Shown piece by piece: positions 17,645-24,420 of a stretch of 64,000 nt of DNA. The notes below the pieces were generated by a model that was not told the DNA's origin, ran no database searches, and saw only the letters and a program-made list of their open reading frames with translations. Within the stretch, counting starts at the first letter, position 1, and each line of letters begins with the position of its first letter. A program made the position numbers and the translations under genes. The DNA is from Gallionellaceae bacterium (lineage in GTDB: Bacteria > Pseudomonadota > Gammaproteobacteria > Burkholderiales > Thiobacillaceae), in assembly GCA_028714875.1 (NCBI GenBank), contig JAQTLN010000013.1:1-64000 (forward strand). The letters are read 5' to 3'.

Positions 17645-18991
17645 ATGAACGCCCCACTCCCCAACATCCCCTTGGTTGCCTCTCTTGACGCGGAATGGCG
17701 GCGCCTGGATTTCCTGGTCTGGTGTTTGTCGCGCAACCGCCAGGGCGAGGCGGTGGGGGAGGCGGAAATCAGCCGTCTGCGCGAGCTGCAAGCCGAGGTG
17801 GATGCGCTACGCGCACCCGAGGGCGCCTGGGAAGCCGCGCTGGGTTTCGGGCTTACCCATATCGAATACGACATCCTCGCCTGTGCGCTGGGGCCGGAAC
17901 TGGAACCGCGCCTGGGCTGGGCTTTCCAGAATCTGCAAGCGGGGGCGGCGCAGCCCTGGGCGACCCGCTCGCTGATTCAGGAATTGCTGGCGCTCGACGC
18001 CGCGCAGTCGGAGCAATTGCGCCGCGCTCTGGAGCCTGGCGCCGCCCTGCGCCGTCGCCGCATGTTGCGGGTGGATCAGGACGACCCCTATCGGCCGATC
18101 ACCCCGGAACCCTGGCTGGTCGCCCGGCTCACCGGCCGCCCGCTGGATGTTCCGCCGCCGCCCGGCGCCGTCGCCGTCGATCTGGTGGCCGCCTGGGATG
18201 AGCTGGTTCTGCCGCCCAGTCGGCTCGCCATGCTGCGTGAATTCCTGCTCTGGATCGATCAGCGCGATACCGTGGTCGGGCAGTGGGGCGGCCAGAAGGT
18301 GGGCGGCCCGGTGGCCTTGTTCGCCGGCCCTTCCGGCACCGGCAAGACCTTCGCCGCCAGCGTCATCGCCCATGCCCTGGGCTGGCGTTTGTATCGCGTC
18401 GACCTTGGCCGCCTGGTCAGCAAATACGTCGGCGAGACCGAGGAAAACCTCAACCGCCTGTTTGACGCCGCCCACGGCCAGCCGATGGTGTTGCAGTTCG
18501 ACGAAGCCGACGCCCTGTTTTCCAAACGCGGCGAGGTCAAGGAAGCGCGCGACCGCTACGCCAACATGGAAGTCAGCCACCTGCTCACGCGCATCGAGGC
18601 GCACGACGGCCCCTGCATCCTCACCACCAACCTGCGTAAACAACTCGATTCCGCCTTTACCCGGCGCTTCCAGATGGTGGTCGAATTTCCCCGCCCCGAC
18701 GCGGCCTCCCGCGCCGAACTCTGGCGCCGCCTGCTGCCGCCGCGCGCGCCGCTGGACCCGGCGGTGGACCCGGTATTTCTCGGCAATGCCGTGGCGCTCA
18801 CCGGCGGCGGCATCCGCAACGCCGCCCTGCATGCCGCCTATCTGGCGGCGGGGCAGGGCTGCGGCATCGGTCTGCCGCACATCGCCCACGCCCTGTGGCG
18901 CGAACTGGCCAAGGAAGGCCGCGAAATCGCGGCGCAGGACCTCGGCCTCCTGGCCGCCCATCTGCCTCGGGAGTTACTCGATGACGACTGA
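17645..18991 (+). CDS. CIS AAA+ ATPase (Pvc15/Afp15-like)
   Basis: A 448-aa AAA+ ATPase of the type present in nearly all extracellular CIS clusters; Pvc15 is thought to help load or refold cargo. An alpha-helical N-terminal region (1-175) precedes the AAA core: Walker A GPSGTGKT (228-235), Walker B VLQFDEAD with D286/E287, sensor-1 region ILTTNL, and Arg-finger candidates R340/R341. The lid includes GGGIRNAALHAAYLAA. A FtsH-like pore pattern (SKYVGETEENL) follows Walker A. It overlaps the next small gene by 11 bases. The substrates are probably the DUF4157 proteins encoded downstream; this is inference from family context. Confidence 0.94.
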   Translation: MNAPLPNIPLVASLDAEWRRLDFLVWCLSRNRQGEAVGEAEISRLRELQAEVDALRAPEGAWEAALGFGLTHIEYDILACALGPELEPRLGWAFQNLQAGAAQPWATRSLIQELLALDAAQSEQLRRALEPGAALRRRRMLRVDQDDPYRPITPEPWLVARLTGRPLDVPPPPGAVAVDLVAAWDELVLPPSRLAMLREFLLWIDQRDTVVGQWGGQKVGGPVALFAGPSGTGKTFAASVIAHALGWRLYRVDLGRLVSKYVGETEENLNRLFDAAHGQPMVLQFDEADALFSKRGEVKEARDRYANMEVSHLLTRIEAHDGPCILTTNLRKQLDSAFTRRFQMVVEFPRPDAASRAELWRRLLPPRAPLDPAVDPVFLGNAVALTGGGIRNAALHAAYLAAGQGCGIGLPHIAHALWRELAKEGREIAAQDLGLLAAHLPRELLDDD

Positions 18992-19331
18992 AATCGGCCA
19001 ACTCAAGCTGCGCCTGCCGGCCGGCTTCGAGGCCCGCGCGCACCGCATCGGCCGCCTGGTGGGTGAATCGCTGGCGCGCCAGGATGGACTGCCCGGCGGG
19101 CAGCTCGCCCAGATCGGCGTCGGCCCGGTACGGGTGGATGCGCGCCGCTCCGACCGCGCCATCGCGGAAAGCATCGCGCAGTCGATCCAGACGGCGATCT
19201 GGCGTTGTAGCGCAGGCGTCTCGCCTGCTCGTAAATCTGATCAGAAGTACGAAGCAGGCGAGCCCGCAAGGGATACCGTCCACGGCGCTATCGGCACCGT
19301 GGACATAACGCCTGCGCTACGTGGAGCCTAG
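18981..19331 (+). CDS. Small conserved CIS protein with repeat-derived C-terminal tail
   Basis: A 116-aa protein starting inside the end of the ATPase gene. Residues 1-75 (LKLRLPAGFEARAHRIGRLVGESLA ... IGVGPVRVDARRSDRAIAESIAQSI) look like a compact, charged helical protein and recur in position in CIS clusters between ATPase and tube-like genes; the function is unknown. Residues 76-116 (CSAGVSPAR ... DITPALRGA) are a translation of the dispersed GTAGCGCAGGCG repeat, so the native stop was probably near codon 76. The reading frame passes through the whole element and stops three bases before the next gene. Confidence 0.75.
   Translation: MTTEIGQLKLRLPAGFEARAHRIGRLVGESLARQDGLPGGQLAQIGVGPVRVDARRSDRAIAESIAQSIQTAIWRCSAGVSPARKSDQKYEAGEPARDTVHGAIGTVDITPALRGA
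19204..19328. repeat. GTAGCGCAGGCGTCTCGCCTGC inverted repeat
   Basis: GTAGCGCAGGCGTCTCGCCT at the left and CGCCTGCGCTAC at the right are inverted copies, with an inner GCAGGCGAG/CTCGCCTGC pair. It overlaps the 3' end of the small CIS gene. The same family occurs twice at 32250-32376. Confidence 0.9.
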
Positions 19332-19333
19332 CC

Positions 19334-19981
19334 ATGCTCAACCCCATCAAAGGCTTCCTGGTCGAATACGCGCTGTCCCTGCCGCCGCTGGTGCTGGCGT
19401 TCGACTTCAACCCGCAAAGCCTGACCCGCAACCGTTCCATCACCCTCACCCTGGGTTCGACCCCAGCCACGCGCGGCGGCTATGACTTCGCGCTGCCGAC
19501 CGAGACCGCGCGGGTGGCGCAGGGCGTGGCGGTGGAGCCGGAAAGTTTCGACCTGGAAATCCTGCTCGATGCCACCGACCGCATGAACGACAACGATGCC
19601 CTGGCGAATTCGCTGGGTATCCAGCCGGAACTCGACACCCTGCGCAGCATGGTGGAGCCCAAGACCCAGGGGCCGGGCGGCTTGCAGGTGCTGGCCAGCC
19701 TGGGTTTCGGCGGCTCGCGCGCGTTTCAGCATTCGCAGACCGCCTCGGTGCTGCTCCTGGTGTGGGGCAGCCATGTTTTGCCGGTGTTTTTGAAAGGCAT
19801 CGAGGTCGCCGAATCCGCCCACCTGCCGACCCTGGTGCCCTATCGCGCCACGGTGAAACTCAGCTTGCAGGTGATCGAGGGCAACAACCCCTTCTACGCG
19901 GTCGAGAAGGTGCGCCAGGTGGTCGGCGCCGCGCTCAACACCGGGCGCACCGCCGTGTCCTCCATCGGAGGGCTGTTCTGA
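19334..19981 (+). CDS. CIS tube protein, Pvc7 N-terminal type
   Basis: A 215-aa protein of the contractile-injection-system tube family. The N-terminus IKGFLVEYALSLPPLVLAFDFNPQSLTRNRSITL is characteristic: a FNPxxLxR motif after a short beta segment. In PVC this domain is fused to a C-terminal LysM in Pvc7, a hub-proximal tube initiator. Here the LysM is a separate gene directly downstream with stop and start overlapping (TGATG). The protein probably bridges tube and hub. Start ATG 19334 lies three bases after the preceding stop. Confidence 0.88.
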   Translation: MLNPIKGFLVEYALSLPPLVLAFDFNPQSLTRNRSITLTLGSTPATRGGYDFALPTETARVAQGVAVEPESFDLEILLDATDRMNDNDALANSLGIQPELDTLRSMVEPKTQGPGGLQVLASLGFGGSRAFQHSQTASVLLLVWGSHVLPVFLKGIEVAESAHLPTLVPYRATVKLSLQVIEGNNPFYAVEKVRQVVGAALNTGRTAVSSIGGLF

Positions 19982-20271
19982 TGTTCCTCAAGACTTCCCG
20001 CTACAAGGACGCGCGCCGCTTTGAGCCAGATGATCAAGGAATCACCCGCTGTAAAGGCACCCGCCCACGCGAGATCGGCGCCGCCGTCGGCGTGATCGAA
20101 CATGTCATCCAGGAAGGCGACCGCCTCGACCTGCTGGCGCGCCATTACTACGGCGACACGCGCTTGTGGTGGCGCATCCTGGACGCCAATCCGGACCTGC
20201 AAAGCGGCGTCGAGGTTTCGTTCAAGGATCGCGCCGGCGAAGTCATCCTGATTCCGAAGGCGAAAGAGTAA
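19981..20271 (+). CDS. Small LysM-domain CIS baseplate protein
   Basis: A 96-aa protein consisting largely of one LysM-like domain: VIEHVIQEGDRLDLLARHYYGDTRLWWRILDANPDL followed by KDRAGEVILIP. LysM proteins in this position (T4 gp53-like, phage X-like, or the C-terminus of Pvc7) hold the hub and wedges together. The start ATG 19981 uses the last base of the previous stop (TGATG), so it is coupled. The arginine-rich N-terminus (SRYKDARRFEPDDQGITRCKGTRPR) precedes the domain. No signal peptide, so a structural rather than wall-binding role is likely. Confidence 0.85.
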   Translation: MFLKTSRYKDARRFEPDDQGITRCKGTRPREIGAAVGVIEHVIQEGDRLDLLARHYYGDTRLWWRILDANPDLQSGVEVSFKDRAGEVILIPKAKE

Positions 20272-20278
20272 AGACGCC

Positions 20279-21427
20279 ATGCTGCTCGATCTCTTCTCCG
20301 AAAAAGAACGCGCGCCGGCCGAATGCGTGATTACCGTGGATGGCGCGGAAATCGCCGAGCTTTACCCCTTCCTGCTGGAAGTGGCGGTGGAGACCAGCCG
20401 CGCGGAAGCAGCCACCGCCTCGCTGACCTTCGAGACGCGGCGCGACGAACTCGGCAAGTGGACCGTGCAGGACGCCGGGGTGCTGCTGCCCTGGTCGCGC
20501 ATCGTCATTTCCGCCGCTTTCGGCAGCCGCGTGGAGGAAGTCATGCGTGGCTACATCCGCGAGGTGAACCTGGAAACCCCGCGGGACGCCGGCGCCGCCC
20601 AGGTGAAAGTGGAATGCCAGGACGACTCCCTCCGCCTCGACCGCGAACACCGCCGCGTCACCTGGGGCACAGCCGATCTGCCCTCCAGCGACAGCCAGTT
20701 GCTGAGTGAAATCCTGATGACCTACGGCCTCGGCGCCGACCCGGAAAACGCCGCCGGCCAGGATCGCCTGGTGGGCGTGGCGCAGGACGACACCGACATC
20801 AAGTTTCTCAAGGCGCGCGCCGAGTTCAACGGCTACGAGCTGATCTTCCGCGACGGCCGCGTCTACTTCGGCCCCATGCGCCTGCAAGCCGACCCGCAGG
20901 ACACTCTCCTGGTCTATGCCGGCGCCGCCACCAATTGCCTGTCCCTCTCGGTGCGCGCCGACGGCCACCAGGCCGACGCGGTGGCCTACGACGCCCCGGC
21001 ACAAAGCGGCGACGCCACCACCCCGGAAACCGTCTACCCCGATCTGCCCCTGCTCGGCACCACGCACGCCGACAGCAGCGGTGCGGGGCTGGAAAGTTTC
21101 GTCTGGAAACTCTCGGCGGAGGCCGGCGCCGACGCGCAACGCCTGCAAGCCCTGGCGCAAATGAAAGCCAACGACCTCGACATCCACCGCCTCCAGGGCG
21201 AAGGCGAACTTGACGGCACGCTCTACGGCCACGTTCTGCAAGCCGGCCTGCCGGTGCCGGTGGACGGCCTGGGTGACTGGATGTCCGGCATCTATTACGT
21301 CGACAGCGTCAGCCACAGCTTCACGCCGGGCGGCTACAAACAGCGTTTCCGCCTGCTGCGCAACGCCTACGGCGACAACCTGGACAGCGTATCCGGCCTC
21401 GCCGGGGCGCTGGCGGGGGTGCTGTGA
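20279..21427 (+). CDS. CIS baseplate hub (gp27/late control D-like)
   Basis: A 382-aa hub protein of the phage late control gene D / T4 gp27 family, equal to the N-terminal part of VgrG and Pvc8. Features are VITVDGAEIAELYPFLLEVAVETSRAEAATASLTFE, VMRGYIREVNLETP, QLLSEILMTYGL, FLKARAEFNGYELIFRDGRVYFGP and the C-terminal WMSGIYYVDSVSHSFTPGGYKQRFRLLRNA. It lacks the spike part, which is a separate gene downstream. Seven bases separate it from the LysM gene. Confidence 0.92.
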   Translation: MLLDLFSEKERAPAECVITVDGAEIAELYPFLLEVAVETSRAEAATASLTFETRRDELGKWTVQDAGVLLPWSRIVISAAFGSRVEEVMRGYIREVNLETPRDAGAAQVKVECQDDSLRLDREHRRVTWGTADLPSSDSQLLSEILMTYGLGADPENAAGQDRLVGVAQDDTDIKFLKARAEFNGYELIFRDGRVYFGPMRLQADPQDTLLVYAGAATNCLSLSVRADGHQADAVAYDAPAQSGDATTPETVYPDLPLLGTTHADSSGAGLESFVWKLSAEAGADAQRLQALAQMKANDLDIHRLQGEGELDGTLYGHVLQAGLPVPVDGLGDWMSGIYYVDSVSHSFTPGGYKQRFRLLRNAYGDNLDSVSGLAGALAGVL

Positions 21428-21444
21428 TGCGGAAGATGTTCAAT

Positions 21445-21521
21445 CCCTTCGTAGAACCGCATCGCTGCAACGCGCGCCGGGGTGATGCGGTTCGCTGCGC
21501 TCACCACATCCTACGGGTGAG
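21445..21521. repeat. CGTAG..ACCGCATC..GATGCGGT..CTACG palindromic repeat (copy 1)
   Basis: TTCGTAGAACCGCATCGCTG is followed by GATGCGGTTCGCTGCGCTCA and CCACATCCTACGGG. The inverted units ACCGCATC/GATGCGGT are clear. The same family occurs at 24312-24403, on both strands. It fills the gap between hub and spike genes. Confidence 0.85.
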
Positions 21522-21529
21522 GAGCCGTC

Positions 21530-22348
21530 ATGCCTGACGACCTGCAACGGCAACTCGGCCAGACCCTGGCGCAACGCCGCGCCTTCGGCAAATACCGGGG
21601 CTTCGTCACGGACAACGCCGACCCGGAAAAACTCGCGCGGGTGAAGCTGCGCGTGCCGGCGCTGCTGGGCGACGCGGAAACCGGCTGGGCGCTGCCCTGC
21701 CTGCCTTGCGGCGGGCTCGCCAATCAGGGCTTTTTCAGCGTGCCCGGCGTGGGCGCCCAGGTCTGGGTGGAGTTCGAGGGCGGCAACCTCGACTTCCCGA
21801 TCTGGACCGGCACCTTCTGGCAGCAATCCGGCGACGCGCCCGAGGAGGCGCAGGACCCACCCACCACCCAGGTGCTGCGCACCGCCAAGGGCCACGTCTT
21901 CCTGCTGGAAGACAAGGACGACGCCGAGGAAGTGAAACTGCTGCATTCCGCCGGCGCCATGCTCGACCTGGACCACGACGGCAATGTCGCCCTGGCCGAC
22001 AACAACGGTGCCAAGCTCACCCTGGACGCCGCCAACAACCAGGCGGTGCTGGAAGACGCCAACGGCAACACCCTCACCCTCTCCAGCCAGGGCGCCACCC
22101 TGGAAGACGCCAACGGCAACAAGATCGAAATGGCCGCCTCCGGCGTCAAGGTCAGCACCTCCGCCACCATCACGCTGGAAGGCGCCCAAGTGATGCTGGG
22201 CGGCTCCGGCGGCGAGCCGGTGATCAAGGGCACCAGCTTCCTCACCCTGTTCGCCACCCACGTCCACCCCACCGGCGTCGGTCCCTCCGGCCCGCCCATC
22301 CCGCAGGGCGAGATGAGCAGCCTGTCGAGCAAGGTGATGAGCGCATGA
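21530..22348 (+). CDS. CIS central spike (gp5/gpV-like)
   Basis: A 272-aa spike protein. Residues about 15-110 form the OB-fold/gp5 N-terminal domain (YRGFVTDNADPEKLARVKLRVPALLG, PGVGAQVWVEFEGGNLDFPIWTG). Residues about 120-230 carry short repeats (DLDHDGNVALADNNG, LEDANGNTLTLSSQGA, LEDANGNKIEMAASG, VSTSATITLEGA) expected of a trimeric beta-helix needle. The tip segment THVHPTGVGPSGPPIP has an HxH (H244, H246) like the Fe-binding tip of phage P2 gpV, which suggests a metal-tipped spike and may explain why no PAAR gene is found. It is split from the hub gene by a repeat. Confidence 0.93.
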   Translation: MPDDLQRQLGQTLAQRRAFGKYRGFVTDNADPEKLARVKLRVPALLGDAETGWALPCLPCGGLANQGFFSVPGVGAQVWVEFEGGNLDFPIWTGTFWQQSGDAPEEAQDPPTTQVLRTAKGHVFLLEDKDDAEEVKLLHSAGAMLDLDHDGNVALADNNGAKLTLDAANNQAVLEDANGNTLTLSSQGATLEDANGNKIEMAASGVKVSTSATITLEGAQVMLGGSGGEPVIKGTSFLTLFATHVHPTGVGPSGPPIPQGEMSSLSSKVMSA

Positions 22349-22375
22349 AACCCATCCGGATGATTCCACGACCGA

Positions 22376-22503
22376 CTCCCCCCTTTGCCAAAGGCGGGCC
22401 AGGGGGGATTTCTGAGGCGGCTGCTCAGGCAAACGCCGCTAAATCCCTGATAAAGCCCCTACCCTTCGGTACCTCGATCCCCCTTTGGAAAAGGGGGAAG
22501 ACA
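22376..22503. repeat. CCCCCCTTT..AAAGGGGG element, slightly degenerate
   Basis: Left arm CCCCCCTTTGCCAAAGGCGG and right arm ATCCCCCTTTGGAAAAGGGG match the tandem elements at 17367-17613 but with a changed spacer containing CTGAGGCGGCTGCTCAGGCA. It separates spike and gp25 genes. Confidence 0.88.
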
Positions 22504-22524
22504 CCCCCATCAGGAGCCTGAGCC

Positions 22525-22902
22525 ATGGCACGCCGACTGGTCGACCCTCCCTATCTCGCCTTCCCATTCCGCATGGATGGCGCGGCCCCCGCCCTGGCGA
22601 GCCGCTCGCGGCATATTCGCGGGCAGATCGAGCAGGTGTTGTTCACCCTGCCGGGCGAGCGCGTGTTTCGCCCGGAATTCGGCGCCGGGGTAAAGGCGCT
22701 GGTGTTCGAGCCCAACGACACGCCGCTCTGGCAGATCACCAAACGCCGCTTGCTCGCTTCCCTGGCGGACGCCCTGCAAGGCGAGGTGGACCCCAAAAGC
22801 CTGGAAGTGGACGTGAGTGGCGACGAGGCCAGCCTCACCATCTCCATCGCTTACACCCTGGCCGCCATCGGCCAGCGTGAAAGCCAGACCTTCACGCTCT
22901 GA
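22525..22902 (+). CDS. CIS baseplate wedge protein (gp25-like)
   Basis: A 125-aa protein of the gp25/Pvc9 (GPW_gp25) family, which initiates sheath polymerisation at the baseplate. Features are the N-terminal LAFPFRMDGAAPALASRSRHIRGQIEQVLFTLPGERVFRPEFGAG and FEPNDTPLWQITKRRLLASLADAL, then a beta-strand pair (LEVDVSGDEASLTISIAYTL). The conserved EFG-like REGRxxx equivalent is FRPEFGAGV. Length and motifs are normal. Confidence 0.95.
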   Translation: MARRLVDPPYLAFPFRMDGAAPALASRSRHIRGQIEQVLFTLPGERVFRPEFGAGVKALVFEPNDTPLWQITKRRLLASLADALQGEVDPKSLEVDVSGDEASLTISIAYTLAAIGQRESQTFTL

Positions 22903-22905
22903 CGG

Positions 22906-23095
22906 GCATGGATTGAGACCGCCAAGAATCATGACCCTCGCGCGCCATGCCCGTTCCCTCCCTTGCAGGGCGCGCCCCGGACTGCATTCCGGGGCCGCTG
23001 GATGGGCGCGGAGCTTGCTCCGTGAAACCCCCATCCAGCCCCCCAGCCCCTCTCCCGAGGGGCGAGGGGAGCTTCAAGCGTCGCTCGCGCGACGT
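22906..23095. repeat. Long dispersed repeat (copy 2) with CCCCTCTCCC palindrome
   Basis: 22951-23075 repeats 14203-14330 almost base for base, again ending in a CCCCTCTCCC/GAGGGG hairpin. The two copies are direct repeats about 8.7 kb apart within the same cluster, and so a possible substrate for recombination deleting tube-distal to hub genes. Confidence 0.9.
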
Positions 23096-23114
23096 TCACA
23101 TTAAGGAGTCGGAC

Positions 23115-24299
23115 ATGGCTGCCGATCTCGTTCTCCAACTGCTGTTTGACGGCCAATGCCCCGATTGCGGGCGGCGCCAGGCGGATCTGCCGGACACCCT
23201 GCCCGAGGTGGGCGACGATTTCGACTGGGATCAGCGCGACTACGACGGCTTCCGCCTGTTCATGTTGCAGGAGCTGGCGGCGCGCTTTCCCGAGCGTCGC
23301 CGCTGGACCCCGGCCGACGTGGAAGTCGCGCTGGTGGAAGTGCTGGCCTTCGCCCTCGACCAGCTTTCCGACAGCCTCGACCGCGCCGCCGCCGAAAGTT
23401 ATCTGGAAACCGCGCGGCGGCCGGAGTCGCTGCGCCGCCTGCTGAAACTGATCGGCTATGACGCCCTCGGCCTGGCGAAAAGCCTGAAGCAGCCGCCGTT
23501 CGACGTGACTCCGCCGATCGCCGACACCCGTGACGACCTCGAACGCTTCGACGACTGGTGGCTGGACCATCCGGAAAAAATGGACCAGGCCCGCCTCGAC
23601 GGCCCGCGCGCCATCCACGACCAGCACCGCATGGTCACCCTGGCCGATTTCGAGACCCGCCTGGAAGAACACCCGCTGGTATTGCGCGCCCATGCCTGGG
23701 AACACTGGGACGGCGCTTGGTCCACGGTGCATGTGGCGGTGATTCCCTGGCAACGCCTTGGCTTGGATGCGGATGGCATTTACAGCGACGAAGTCTGGGC
23801 GGCCAGCGAGGCCTTCCACGCCGAACGCGGCTTTTATCTGCCGGCGCGCGTTGACCAGCCCAGCGTGCGCGCCGTGCTCTACCCCTACCTGGAGGCCTAC
23901 CGCATGGTCAGCCAGGAAGTGGTGCTGGAAGCGGCGCTGGAGGTCGGCATCGTCATGACGCTATCCATACAGGTCGATGCCGACTACTTCCAGTCGGAAG
24001 TCCGCCACGCCGTCGATCGCGTCCTCGGCACCGGCCCCGGTGGCTTCTTCGAGCCCGGGCGGCTGCGCTTCGGCGAAGACCTCTGGGCGAGCGATCTTTA
24101 TCAGGCGCTGATGGCGCTGGATGGGGTGGACAACGTCTGCCTCAACCGCTTCAAACGCCTCGGTGACCGCTTCCCAGACCAGTCCGCCAGTGGCCGCATC
24201 GTCCTGGAAGGACTGGAAGTGGCCATCTGCGACAACGATCAGGCGCGCCCGGAACGGGGTTACTTCAGCCTGCTGCTGCATGGGGGGAGGAAGGGATGA
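23115..24299 (+). CDS. CIS baseplate wedge protein, J-like N-terminus, with CxxC motif
   Basis: A 394-aa predicted baseplate protein. Residues about 35-115 (DYDGFRLFMLQELAARFPERRRWTPADVEVALVEVLAFALDQLSDSLDRAAAESYLETARR) match the N-terminal helical region shared by gp6/baseplate-J proteins of CIS clusters. The C-terminal half (YLEAYRMVSQEVVLEA, GIVMTLSIQVDADYFQSEVRHAVDRVLG, FGEDLWASDLYQALMALDGVDNVCLNRFKRL) resembles the J-like ferredoxin-fold region. The N-terminus has a CPDC pair (FDGQCPDCGRR) that may bind zinc. Start ATG 23115 has AAGGAG in front; the longer frame from 22947 would cover the repeat and is rejected. It is likely a dimeric wedge partner of the next gene. Confidence 0.82.
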   Translation: MAADLVLQLLFDGQCPDCGRRQADLPDTLPEVGDDFDWDQRDYDGFRLFMLQELAARFPERRRWTPADVEVALVEVLAFALDQLSDSLDRAAAESYLETARRPESLRRLLKLIGYDALGLAKSLKQPPFDVTPPIADTRDDLERFDDWWLDHPEKMDQARLDGPRAIHDQHRMVTLADFETRLEEHPLVLRAHAWEHWDGAWSTVHVAVIPWQRLGLDADGIYSDEVWAASEAFHAERGFYLPARVDQPSVRAVLYPYLEAYRMVSQEVVLEAALEVGIVMTLSIQVDADYFQSEVRHAVDRVLGTGPGGFFEPGRLRFGEDLWASDLYQALMALDGVDNVCLNRFKRLGDRFPDQSASGRIVLEGLEVAICDNDQARPERGYFSLLLHGGRKG

Positions 24300-24311
24300 A
24301 CGCGATACGCC

Positions 24312-24403
24312 CTCTCGTAGGATGTGGTGAGCATCGCGAACCGCATCGCCCACGGTCGCACCGAATGATGCGGTTCGCTGCGCTCACCGCATCCTACCGT
24401 CAT
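24312..24403. repeat. CGTAGGATGTGGTGAGC palindromic repeat (copy 2)
   Basis: CTCGTAGGATGTGGTGAGCA at the left and GCTCACCGCATCCTACCG at the right are inverted, with inner GAACCGCATC/GATGCGGTTC. Same family as 21445-21521. It separates the two wedge genes. Confidence 0.88.
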
Positions 24404-24420
24404 GCTCAGGGGCTTGAACC

